Shown here: positions 1 through 6,065 of the stretch, piece by piece
Numbering within the stretch: the first letter of the stretch is position 1
Layout of the letters: each line of letters begins with the position of its first letter
Source of the DNA: CAYOHY01 sp964403885
Lineage (GTDB): Bacteria; Actinomycetota; Coriobacteriia; Anaerosomatales; PHET01
NCBI GenBank assembly: GCA_964403885.1
Contig: CAYOHY010000049.1
Location: 1-12,097, forward strand
Reading direction: 5' to 3'
DNA length: 12,097 nucleotides
Translations under genes and position numbers: made by a program
Notes under the pieces: model-generated
What the model was told of the DNA's origin: nothing
The model's database searches: none
Seen by the model: the letters and a program-made list of their open reading frames with translations, nothing else

Positions 1-323
1 GGATTGGTCCCGGCGCCTTGGACGGACATGAACACCACGTGCTCGACTCCCGAGTCACGCATCGCATCCACGAAGGGACGCATGTCCTTGGCGTCGGACA
101 TCTGCGGGGGGCGCATCAAGAAGACCCGATCCACCCCATCAAGCGCCGAGGCGAACGTCTCCGGGCGGTCGAAGTCGAACTCGACGCACTCCGCGGCCCC
201 GGGAAGCGGCTCGCCCGTAAGCCGTCGCACAGCGGCTCGGGCCGTGGCGCCGCGCCGAGCGAGGTGGACGAGTACCTCGGGGCCCACGTTGCCGGTCGCA
301 CCGGTCACGAGAACCGCCGTCAT
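1..323 (-). CDS. NmrA-like NAD(P)-binding protein, 3' part beyond window edge
   Basis: The first 107 residues are visible and the gene runs off the left edge of the window. The N-terminus MTAVLVTGATGNVG is a Rossmann dinucleotide-binding loop (GxxGxxG at residues 8-14). It is followed by a pattern typical of atypical short-chain dehydrogenases of the NmrA/NAD(P)H-binding group: a strand ending ECVEFDFDRPETF, then DGVDRVFLMRPPQ, then GVEHVVFMSVQGAG. Members act as redox sensors or NAD(P)H-dependent reductases in the cytoplasm; the substrate here cannot be told. Its ATG overlaps the TGA of the upstream marR gene in an ATGA tetranucleotide (320-323), so the two are probably translationally coupled and share the marR promoter. 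A MarR repressor controlling its own gene and an adjacent oxidoreductase is a common arrangement, and this gene is the likely effector. The fold call is firm; the exact function is open. Confidence 0.85.
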   Translation of the reverse strand, partial: MTAVLVTGATGNVGPEVLVHLARRGATARAAVRRLTGEPLPGAAECVEFDFDRPETFASALDGVDRVFLMRPPQMSDAKDMRPFVDAMRDSGVEHVVFMSVQGAGTN

Positions 324-769
324 CGGATGCCCCCTTCCGCGGCGCCGCGTGCGTCGCGCTCGCACAGTCGCGACAGTAGCCGCTCGAGCTCTTGCGCCTC
401 CTCGGCGGTGAAGCAGGCCATCGCCTCGGCCGAGACGGCGCTTGCCTGCTCGAACACGGTGGGAAGGACTTGGGTTGCCTTGTCGGTGAGGGTGATCAGG
501 CGCGATCGACCGTCGTCGGGGTTGGGCGTGACCGCGACCCAGTGGTCGCGTTGGAGACGGTCGAGCATGCTCGAGACGGTGGGGGCATCGATGTCGATCG
601 CGTCGGCGAGCTGGCTGGGTGTGAGTCGGCCTTCACTGCTGCGACCGATCGCCATGAGCGCCGCGGCCTGCTGGGGACGCAGCCCGATGTCGGCGAGACT
701 GGCCGCGAAGCCAAGCCGGAACCGCCGCGTGGCCTTGTTGAGCAGGTAGCCGATGTCTGAGGGTGGCAC
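320..769 (-). CDS. MarR-family transcriptional regulator
   Basis: 149 residues, the usual length for this family. A winged helix-turn-helix occupies about residues 49-98: LTPSQLADAIDID, then the recognition helix around APTVSSMLDRLQRD (62-75), then a wing with DDGRSR (85-90), the conserved D-R wing of MarR proteins. Flanking helices (about 5-40 and 100-140) would form the dimer interface. I chose the GTG at 769-767: AAGGAG (plus-strand 775-780) lies 5 nt upstream of it, whereas the other GTG at 775-773 shares a base with that Shine-Dalgarno and could not use it. The protein probably represses its own promoter and the coupled NmrA-like gene, because two palindromic repeats cover that promoter. 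The inducer is unknown; phenolic or electrophilic compounds are usual for the family. Confidence 0.9.
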   Translation of the reverse strand: MPPSDIGYLLNKATRRFRLGFAASLADIGLRPQQAAALMAIGRSSEGRLTPSQLADAIDIDAPTVSSMLDRLQRDHWVAVTPNPDDGRSRLITLTDKATQVLPTVFEQASAVSAEAMACFTAEEAQELERLLSRLCERDARGAAEGGIR

Positions 770-774
770 GGTCA

Positions 775-780
775 CTCCTT
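775..780 (-). promoter_or_regulatory. Ribosome-binding site deciding the marR start
   Basis: AAGGAG on the minus strand, 5 nt before the GTG at 769-767. Its first three bases lie within the proximal operator palindrome, so repressor binding would cover part of it on the DNA. Confidence 0.7.
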
Positions 781-791
781 CGTATACGAAG
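778..791. promoter_or_regulatory. Proximal marR operator, perfect 14-bp palindrome
   Basis: CTTCGTATACGAAG is a perfect inverted repeat in the 5' untranslated region of marR. The element GTATACGAAG(C/T)AT recurs at 804-816 with one mismatch in 13. The positions fit autoregulation by the MarR protein encoded immediately downstream. That the site is bound by this protein is inference. Confidence 0.7.
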
Positions 792-799
792 CATATGTG

Positions 800-813
800 A
801 TTAGTATACGAAG
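800..813. promoter_or_regulatory. Distal marR operator, imperfect palindrome over the -10 box
   Basis: ATTAGTATACGAAG matches the perfect palindrome at 778-791 in 12 of 14 positions, and its centre is 22 bp away (two helical turns), so both would present the same DNA face. It overlaps the candidate -10 hexamer (803-808). Confidence 0.6.
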
Positions 814-830
814 TATCGAGCGACGCGCAA
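803..830 (-). promoter_or_regulatory. Candidate sigma-70-type promoter of marR
   Basis: On the minus strand TTGCGC (825-830) and TATACT (803-808) are separated by 16 bp. Transcription would begin near 796, giving a leader of about 27 nt that contains the proximal operator. The -10 box is a good match; the -35 matches only in its TTG core. Confidence 0.55.
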
Positions 831-866
831 GGGGAATCTGCACTATTGCGAGCGGTCGACGCCGTC

Positions 867-1427
867 CTACAGCTGCTTGAGCTTCACGCCCAGCGACTCG
901 ACCGCTTCGCTGACGGTAGCCGCGCCGGCGGTCCGGGCGCAGGCGATAGCGACGCGGGCACACCCCTCGGCGTCACTGGCCGCGTCATGGTGGATCAGGC
1001 GGATGCCGTAGTGGTCGCACAGGATGTCGAGCGAGTGCTTGCCCAGGTGTGGCAGCGCCTTGCGCGCCATCGTCACCGTGCACGCGTACTCGTAGCTCAG
1101 CGCCGGCAGCTCACGCGTCTCGATGAGCGAGCGCAGCACGCGTACGTCGAACCCGGCGTTATGTGCAATGAGCCTGCCGCTCGCCAGAAGCGGCTGTATC
1201 TCCCACCACACCTCGTCGAACTCGGGCGCGAACTCGGTGTCTTTGGCGCACATGCCGTGCACGGAGGTGTTCCAGAAGTCGTACTCGTTGAACGGCGGAC
1301 GAACCACCCAGCTGAAGGTGTCGACCACCTCGAGGTCCTCGACCACGGCCACGCCCAGCGCGCACGCGCTCGTGGGCTCGCGCGTGGCGGTCTCGAAGTC
1401 GATGGCGACCCAACGGTCGACGGTCAT
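867..1427 (-). CDS. DnaQ-like DEDDh 3'-5' exonuclease
   Basis: 186 residues forming a single exonuclease domain, without polymerase, helicase or BRCT parts. The three Exo motifs are visible: Exo I DFETA (D10, E12), Exo II HNAGFD (89-94, D94) and Exo III HDAASDAEG (H147, D152). The histidine five residues before the last Asp makes it DEDDh, like the epsilon proofreading subunit and the PolC exonuclease domain. It should bind two metal ions and remove 3'-terminal nucleotides in the cytoplasm. The ATG at 1427-1425 has AGGAG 8 nt upstream. It sits 39 bp after the phosphoribosyltransferase gene on the same strand, so the two may be co-transcribed; no hairpin terminator is seen between them. Whether it proofreads replication, trims RNA or works in repair cannot be decided from sequence. 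Confidence 0.9.
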   Translation of the reverse strand: MTVDRWVAIDFETATREPTSACALGVAVVEDLEVVDTFSWVVRPPFNEYDFWNTSVHGMCAKDTEFAPEFDEVWWEIQPLLASGRLIAHNAGFDVRVLRSLIETRELPALSYEYACTVTMARKALPHLGKHSLDILCDHYGIRLIHHDAASDAEGCARVAIACARTAGAATVSEAVESLGVKLKQL

Positions 1428-1466
1428 GCGCGGATCTCCTCGGCGAAGCGGTGGTCGCAGCGAATT

Positions 1467-2087
1467 CTACTCCCCTGCCGCGTCGAGTAGCGCGATGACC
1501 TCGGTGTCCTCGGTCTGTCCGAACCGGTTGTAGAACTGGCCCACGGCGTGGAACCACTCGGGCGTCTCGAGCGCGATCACCTCATCGGCGTGGGGTGCGA
1601 GCGTGTCGACCGCGTCGCGCGAAGCCACCGGCACGGCGACCACCACTCGCGAGGCCCCCGCTCGGCGCAGCCACTCGGCGGCCGTGAGCGCGGTGAGGCC
1701 GGTGGCGAGCCCGTCGTCGACGAGGATGACGGTGCAACCGGCGACATGGGGCAGAGCCGCGTCGCCAAAGATGCGCAGCTCGTGCGCGATCTTGGTGCGC
1801 GCTTCACCCGCCATCGCGCGCACGTCGCTCAGCCGGTAGCCCGCCGACGGGTTCACGCTCACCTCTCCGTCGACCGCCATCGCGCCGGCGGCGTACTCGG
1901 GGTTGCCGGGCGCGCCCACCTTCGCCGCGATCGCGAGCCCCAGCGGCAGCTCCAGTGCCTGCGCGACCTGCGCGGCGACCACCACCCCGCCGCGCGGGAT
2001 GCCCAGCACGATGGTGTTCGCGGCCCGCCGATGCGCGTCCAGCGCCGCGGCGAGCTCTCGGCCCGCTTCCTGCCTGTCGGAGAACAT
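1467..2087 (-). CDS. Phosphoribosyltransferase-domain protein (COG1926 type)
   Basis: 206 residues. The type I phosphoribosyltransferase PRPP loop is clear: VILVDDGLATG at 120-130, with the paired acidic residues D124 and D125. An early IPRGG segment (30-34) and a C-terminal WFHAVGQFYNRFGQTEDTEV (178-197) match my recollection of the predicted phosphoribosyltransferases of COG1926, whose substrate is not known. The protein is soluble and cytoplasmic. The ATG at 2087-2085 has only a weak purine-rich stretch about 12 nt upstream, so the start is less certain than the frame, but family homology begins at about FSDRQEAG, which supports it. The gene is transcribed divergently from the cytochrome oxidase operon and heads the short minus-strand run that continues into the exonuclease gene. 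No functional link to the oxidase is evident. Confidence 0.85.
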   Translation of the reverse strand: MFSDRQEAGRELAAALDAHRRAANTIVLGIPRGGVVVAAQVAQALELPLGLAIAAKVGAPGNPEYAAGAMAVDGEVSVNPSAGYRLSDVRAMAGEARTKIAHELRIFGDAALPHVAGCTVILVDDGLATGLTALTAAEWLRRAGASRVVVAVPVASRDAVDTLAPHADEVIALETPEWFHAVGQFYNRFGQTEDTEVIALLDAAGE

Positions 2088-2219
2088 CGTGAACGCCTGC
2101 CTCTTACCGCCGTCCGACCTTGTGTATTCCCGCATGCACCAAGCACAAATGGGGGAAGAATCCATACAATGCACACAGGGGGCCGCCACCGTGGCGGCGC
2201 ACGCAAAACTGGAGGGGAT
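2088..2219. promoter_or_regulatory. Divergent intergenic region with candidate ccoN promoter
   Basis: 132 bp between the phosphoribosyltransferase and ccoN starts, locally less GC-rich than its flanks. On the plus strand TACAAT (2165-2170) is a 5/6 match to a -10 box with no convincing -35 at 16-18 bp, which would fit an activator-dependent promoter. A GC-rich palindrome follows at 2182-2198 and GGAGG at 2211-2215. On the minus strand TTGTGC and TACACA, 16 bp apart, are a weak candidate promoter for the phosphoribosyltransferase gene. No good FNR-type palindrome was found. Confidence 0.4.
2182..2198. repeat. 17-bp GC-rich palindrome upstream of ccoN
   Basis: GCCGCCAC and GTGGCGGC flank a single central C at 2190, a perfect 8+1+8 inverted repeat ending 12 nt before the ccoN Shine-Dalgarno. 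As RNA it would form a 7-bp stem with a tight CCG loop. It could be an operator or a leader hairpin affecting ccoN translation; it has no U-tract and so is not a normal terminator. Confidence 0.55.
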
Positions 2220-3641
2220 ATGGGAGCCGCTGCGGATGCGCGTCCTTACAAGGATCGCGCTGCCAAGCTGTTCATAGGCTCGGCGGTGGTATGGCTGGTC
2301 TTCGCCATCACACTCGGACTGCTGCAAGCCATCGAGTTCATCGCGCCGGACTTCGCCGCGGGCATACCGTGGCTCGTCTTTCCTCGGTTGCGGCAGGTGC
2401 ACGTCAACGGCCTCGCCTTTGGCTGGCTGTCGATGGCGATGGTGGGGTGCTGGTACTACATCGTGCCTCGCCTGACCCGCACCAAGCTCTTCTCCGAGGG
2501 GCTCGCGGTGTTCTCGGCGTGGCTGTGGAACGTGGCGCTCGCCGCAGGCGTCGTGGGGCTTGCGATGGGCTACACGCAGGCCCGCGAGTACGCCGAGCTG
2601 GCCTGGCCGATCGACATCGGCATCATGGTGCTGCTCATCCTCACGGGCGTGAACATCTTCATGACCATCGCGCGTCGTGAGGAGAAGGAGCTCTACGTCT
2701 CGCTGTGGTACATCATGGGTTCGCTCATCTGGTTCCCCATCGTCTATGCGATCGGCAACGTCATCTGGGCTCCGCCCACCGGCGCGCTCGTGGGACTCAA
2801 CGACGCCATCTGGGGCTGGTTCTACGGCCACAACATCTTGGGTCTGTGGTTCACCACCGGCGCGATCCCGATCCTGTACTTCATCGTGCCCAAGGAGATC
2901 AAGCGCCCGCTGTACGCCTACACGCTCGCGCTCATCGCGTTTTGGTTCCTCGCGTTCTTCTACACCGCCGTGGGCACGCACCACGTGCTTCAGGCGCCGG
3001 TGCCCGAGTGGCTCAAGACCATCTCGGTGATCACCTCGCTGGGGCTGCTGATCCCGGTCTCGGCGTTCATCGTGAACATCTTCATGACCATGCGAGGCAG
3101 TTGGCGCAAGGCGTACTACTCGCTGCCGCTGCGCTTCGCGCTCACCGGCGCGTTCTGGTACCTCGCGGTGAGCTTCCAGGGCTCGTTCCAGGCGCTGCGC
3201 AACTTCAACCAGTACGTGCACTTCACCAACTGGAGCGTCGCGCACGCGCACCTCGCGCTGCTGGGATTCGTGGCCTACACCCTGTGGGCGGGCGCGTACT
3301 ACATCATCCCGCGCACCACGGGCCACACGCTGTACTCGGAGCGCCTGGGCTGGACGCACTGGTGGCTGACCACCGTGGGCTTCCTCGCGTTCTTCCTGGT
3401 GCTCACGGCGGCCGGTCTGGTGCAGGCGGCCGGCTTCGCACGCGGCATCCCGGTCATCCAGATCCTGCCCGGCGTCCGACCGCTATGGGTGGGACGTGCA
3501 GCCGCGGGGACGATCATCATCCTCGCCCAGTACCTCTTCGCCTACAACATGTTCAGGACCGCACGGGGTCGCCAGATGCCCAGTGAGGCCACCGAGACGA
3601 CCGCCGTACCCGCGACCGAGCCCGTCGCGGCCGGAAACTAA
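2220..3641 (+). CDS. ccoN: cbb3-type cytochrome c oxidase subunit I
   Basis: 473 residues, a polytopic haem-copper oxidase catalytic subunit of the C family; the usual length is about 470-480. It reduces oxygen to water at the haem b3-CuB centre and pumps protons across the cytoplasmic membrane. Visible ligands: H61 (RQVHVNG) and H344 for low-spin haem b, H342 (AHAHL) for haem b3, H204 (FYGHN) and H254/H255 (GTHHV) for CuB. Y248, six residues before HH, is at the position of the cross-linked tyrosine special to cbb3 enzymes, which argues against a nitric oxide reductase. The segment around Q320 (SFQGSFQAL) carries Gln where I recall a conserved Glu. I start at ATG 2220 because GGAGG (2211-2215) precedes it by 4 nt; an in-frame ATG at 2169 lacks comparable support. 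First gene of the oxidase operon. Confidence 0.95.
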   Translation: MGAAADARPYKDRAAKLFIGSAVVWLVFAITLGLLQAIEFIAPDFAAGIPWLVFPRLRQVHVNGLAFGWLSMAMVGCWYYIVPRLTRTKLFSEGLAVFSAWLWNVALAAGVVGLAMGYTQAREYAELAWPIDIGIMVLLILTGVNIFMTIARREEKELYVSLWYIMGSLIWFPIVYAIGNVIWAPPTGALVGLNDAIWGWFYGHNILGLWFTTGAIPILYFIVPKEIKRPLYAYTLALIAFWFLAFFYTAVGTHHVLQAPVPEWLKTISVITSLGLLIPVSAFIVNIFMTMRGSWRKAYYSLPLRFALTGAFWYLAVSFQGSFQALRNFNQYVHFTNWSVAHAHLALLGFVAYTLWAGAYYIIPRTTGHTLYSERLGWTHWWLTTVGFLAFFLVLTAAGLVQAAGFARGIPVIQILPGVRPLWVGRAAAGTIIILAQYLFAYNMFRTARGRQMPSEATETTAVPATEPVAAGN

Positions 3642-3646
3642 GGAGG
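3640..3646 (+). promoter_or_regulatory. Strong ribosome-binding site of the ccoO fusion
   Basis: AAGGAGG lies 7 nt before the ATG at 3654 and overlaps the TAA stop of ccoN (3639-3641). This favours the first ATG over the second at 3660 and suggests efficient coupled translation. Confidence 0.75.
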
Positions 3647-3653
3647 CAGCGCG

Positions 3654-5549
3654 ATGCACATGACCCCTCGCACGATCGTCATCGGCGGCCTCATCGTGGT
3701 GCTCGCCGTGGTCTCGGTGGTGGTGTTCCTGCCGATAGCCGTCTTCAAGCCGGCACCCACGATCACCACGACCCCCTACACGGCACTCGAGCAGCAGGGC
3801 CTTGAGCTCTACAAGTCCAACGGCTGCATGTACTGCCACAGCCAGTTCACCCGTCCCAACGATCACTCGACCTCGAAGGCGAGCCGAGCCGGGCAGTACG
3901 TGTACGACCAGCCGCATCAGCTGGGAACGCTGCGCACCGGGCCCGACCTGAGCAACATCGGCTACAAGCGCGGCGACAAGTGGGAGATGGACCACCTGCG
4001 CTACCCGCGCACCTTCACGCCCAACTCGATCATGCCCAGCTTCTCCTACCTCACGGATGACCAGCTGGTGGCGATCGTCGCCTACCTGAACCGCATGGGT
4101 AACAAGCAAAACGCCTCCACCGACCTCATGATCCCGGCCGAGTACGCGAACAGGAAGCAGCCCTACCAGCGCACCGAGAAGAACTGGAGCGCGGGCCGCA
4201 AGGTCTACCTGGAGAAGTGCCTCTCGTGCCACGGGTGCGCGGGCAAGGGCGACGGTCCCTACGCCTACATGAACAACGCGCGGCCCGCCGACCTGCGCCA
4301 GCCGCGCTTCAAGGGCCTCGACCCCACGTTCGACTTCTGGCGCATCAGCGAAGGCGTGCCCGGCACCGTCATGCCGCAGTGGGAGCAGTCGCTCTCCGAG
4401 CGCGACCGCTGGTTGGTCATCACCTTCATCCAGGGCGCCTTCATGGACTCGGTCCCGCACTTCGCCGATGAAGGCGACATGCCCGCCAAGTACGCGAGCG
4501 CGAAGAACAAGTTCGCGCGCAACGACGAGAACATCGACACGGGCAAGGCCATCTACGTCATGAACTGCGCGTTCTGCCACGGCTACGGCGGTATGGGCGA
4601 CGGCCCGGATGCCCGGGGCCTGCAGCCGATGCCCCCCAACTTCCACGAGACCGACACCTACAAGGACTGGACGCCGCAGGACTACTACTGGCGCATCAGC
4701 GAGTCGATCCCCATGCGCGCGATGCCGCAGTGGAAGTACGTCTTGAACGAGGACCAGCGCTGGCTGGTGGCCAACTACGTCCGCCAAGTCCTCATCTTCC
4801 CGCCTGATGACGCCGAGCCGGTCGACCCCGAGCTGCCCGCGCGCGTGGAGGGCATCACCATGCCCAAGACCGCCGACGTGATGAAGGGTCGCGAGGTCTA
4901 CCTCAAGCGCTGCTGGATGTGCCACGGCGACGCCGGCCAGGGTGACGGACCCGCCGCCGCGATCCTGAGGCCCACCCCGGCCAACTTCACCGACCCCGAC
5001 GTCGACACGATCAAAGACGACGAGCTGTTCTGGAAGGTCACCGTGGGCCTGGGCAACGCGTCGATGCCGCAGTGGGGCCTGCTCCTCTCCGAGGAGGACC
5101 GCTGGAACGCGCTCGACTACGTGAAGCGCACCTTCGTGAAGCCCAGCGAGCCTGAGGACGTGAGCGACGAGCTGCCGGTCGAGTACCAGGCGCTCGACGC
5201 CGCACCCTACGACGACACGCCGGCCATGCGCGAGCAGGGCGCCGAGGTCTACAAGCTGTGCGCCGGATGCCACGGTGCCAAGGGCATGGGCGACGGACCG
5301 TACGGGGCGGCGCTGATGCCCACACCGGCCAACCTCACCGAGGACCCGGCCGTGGGTTCGCCCGCCGAGTGGTGGTACTGGCGCGTCGACCAGGGCGTGG
5401 TGGGCTTCGACGGTGGCGACGAGAGCAACCTCCACCCCACCGCCATGCCTGCGTGGCGCTTCATCCTCACCGATGAGCAGAAGTGGGCGGTCGTCTACTA
5501 CGCCCGCGATCTGGTGGGCTCCGTGGACGCGACGGGGGGTGCACAGTAA
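3654..5549 (+). CDS. ccoO: CcoO fused to four cytochrome c modules (five-haem cbb3 subunit)
   Basis: 631 residues, about three times a normal CcoO. Residues 8-31 form an N-terminal membrane anchor. Residues 45-150 are a CcoO domain: GCMYCHSQFTRP with CXXCH at 58-62, RTGPDLSNIG (94-103), and M127 in IMPSF as likely axial ligand. Four further cytochrome c domains follow, with CXXCH at 189-193 (CLSCH), 305-309 (CAFCH), 420-424 (CWMCH) and 536-540 (CAGCH), and Met ligands M240, M357, M471 and M598 in MPQW or MPAW. The modules share a CHGxxGxGDGP pattern and a spacing of 115-116 residues, so they look like tandem duplications. They should lie on the outer face of the membrane and pass electrons from donors to CcoN. 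The second domain has an extra Cys (C195), and the last has a longer loop before its Met. This protein probably combines the roles of CcoO and the missing CcoP haem part. Confidence 0.93.
   Translation: MHMTPRTIVIGGLIVVLAVVSVVVFLPIAVFKPAPTITTTPYTALEQQGLELYKSNGCMYCHSQFTRPNDHSTSKASRAGQYVYDQPHQLGTLRTGPDLSNIGYKRGDKWEMDHLRYPRTFTPNSIMPSFSYLTDDQLVAIVAYLNRMGNKQNASTDLMIPAEYANRKQPYQRTEKNWSAGRKVYLEKCLSCHGCAGKGDGPYAYMNNARPADLRQPRFKGLDPTFDFWRISEGVPGTVMPQWEQSLSERDRWLVITFIQGAFMDSVPHFADEGDMPAKYASAKNKFARNDENIDTGKAIYVMNCAFCHGYGGMGDGPDARGLQPMPPNFHETDTYKDWTPQDYYWRISESIPMRAMPQWKYVLNEDQRWLVANYVRQVLIFPPDDAEPVDPELPARVEGITMPKTADVMKGREVYLKRCWMCHGDAGQGDGPAAAILRPTPANFTDPDVDTIKDDELFWKVTVGLGNASMPQWGLLLSEEDRWNALDYVKRTFVKPSEPEDVSDELPVEYQALDAAPYDDTPAMREQGAEVYKLCAGCHGAKGMGDGPYGAALMPTPANLTEDPAVGSPAEWWYWRVDQGVVGFDGGDESNLHPTAMPAWRFILTDEQKWAVVYYARDLVGSVDATGGAQ
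4176..5546 (+). repeat. Four tandem cytochrome c modules inside the ccoO fusion
   Basis: Haem-binding motifs begin at 4218, 4566, 4911 and 5259, a period of 345-348 bp. Each module has CXXCHG, GDGP about 7 residues later, an aromatic-plus-basic stretch (WRIS, WRIS, WKVT, WRVD), MPxW, and a closing (D/E)xxW segment (DRW, QRW, DRW, QKW). The repeat is evident in protein, with diverged DNA, so the duplication is old rather than an assembly artefact. Confidence 0.85.
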
Positions 5550-5731
5550 TGGACCTCGCCGTCTACATGATCGTGGGCACCTTCGCGGTGTTCGTGACCA
5601 TCGCGGCCGTCGCGTTGTTGTGGTCGCTTGCGAGCGGCCAGTGGCGCGACCTCGACTCGGCCGCATTGATCGTGCTCGCCGAAGACGACCCCTACCCGGG
5701 CGAGCGCCCGGTCGATCCGATGGGAGCGTGA
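5549..5731 (+). CDS. ccoS: cbb3 oxidase maturation protein CcoS
   Basis: 60 residues, with one transmembrane helix at about 5-27 followed by SGQWRDLDSAALIVLAEDD (29-47). The family hallmark is SGQ(F/W)xDLDxPAxxILxDDD directly after the helix, and this is a clear match. CcoS is needed for assembling haem and copper cofactors into cbb3 oxidase in the cytoplasmic membrane, probably together with CcoI; its exact chemistry is not known. The start ATG overlaps the preceding stop as TAATG (5547-5551), so translation is coupled to the ccoO fusion; a G-run upstream (5533-5538) may act as ribosome-binding site. Its presence confirms that the operon encodes a real cbb3 enzyme and includes assembly functions. 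Confidence 0.88.
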   Translation: MDLAVYMIVGTFAVFVTIAAVALLWSLASGQWRDLDSAALIVLAEDDPYPGERPVDPMGA

Positions 5732-5735
5732 CCCG

Positions 5736-6059
5736 ATGCCGATCGCACAGCAGACCGCCGGCGTGTGGTGGGGTCTCGGCGTGGGCCTCGCCTTCGCGGT
5801 GATCATCTACTTCACGGTGCGCTCAGGCTGGTACCGGAAGTCGACCATGGGCCGCATGCCGGAAGTCGACACGCCGCCGGATTCGGTGGGCGACGTGCAC
5901 GAGTACCCCGAGGGGCTCATGGAGGGCCACGGACGGGTGCCGCTCGTGATCAAGCTGATCATCGCCGGGTTCCTCGTGTTCCTGGTGTACTACGTCGCCA
6001 CCTTCATCATGCGGATGCAGGGTCCGCTGGGCGCGCTTGACGCGTTCCTGACCAAGTAG
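5736..6059 (+). CDS. Small two-helix membrane protein, possible haem-free CcoP anchor
   Basis: 107 residues with two predicted transmembrane helices (about 9-28 and 69-91) joined by a hydrophilic linker containing DSVGDVHEYPEG (49-60). There is no CXXCH and no cysteine. The layout (short N-terminus, helix, basic linker, an acidic D-x-x-EY-type stretch, second helix) resembles the N-terminal membrane part of CcoP/FixP, where a D-G-I-x-E-x-D-N-P-L-P-x-W-W element precedes the second helix. The Pro-Trp-Trp core is not kept, so the relation is suggestive only. It begins 4 bp after ccoS, with GGGAG 9 nt upstream of its ATG. I infer a structural subunit that anchors or completes the oxidase in place of CcoP. 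It could instead be a CcoQ-like stabilising subunit or an assembly factor. The coding call is firm; the role is not. Confidence 0.8.
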   Translation: MPIAQQTAGVWWGLGVGLAFAVIIYFTVRSGWYRKSTMGRMPEVDTPPDSVGDVHEYPEGLMEGHGRVPLVIKLIIAGFLVFLVYYVATFIMRMQGPLGALDAFLTK

Positions 6060-6065
6060 CTGACC

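Noticed and set aside
782..816. Resemblance of TATACGAAG(T/C)AT to a loxP arm
   Set aside because: The copies are in direct orientation 22 bp apart, with no 8-bp spacer between inverted arms, and they sit on a marR promoter. A repressor operator explains them better than a recombination site.
2120..2148. TTGTG-N19-CACAA inverted repeat as an FNR or CRP-type site
   Set aside because: The spacing is far too long for either regulator's consensus, and the arms are only 5 bp, which is likely by chance.
2169..2171. Upstream in-frame ATG as the ccoN start
   Set aside because: It would add 17 residues with no family similarity and would translate through the palindrome. The ATG at 2220 has GGAGG just upstream.
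1467..3359. A long minus-strand open frame joining the phosphoribosyltransferase to about 420 upstream codons
   Set aside because: The upstream part lies antisense to ccoN and has the low-complexity Arg/His/Glu composition of a GC-rich shadow frame. Family homology begins at the ATG at 2087.
2220..3641. Subunit I as a NorB-type nitric oxide reductase
   Set aside because: The helix with FFYTAVGTHH keeps the cbb3-specific Tyr, and the neighbours ccoS and ccoI are cbb3 assembly genes.
3483..5666. A 727-codon minus-strand open frame opposite the ccoO fusion
   Set aside because: It is antisense to a gene with five haem motifs, has no recognisable domain, and is rich in His, Arg, Val and Gly as expected from codon bias on the opposite strand.
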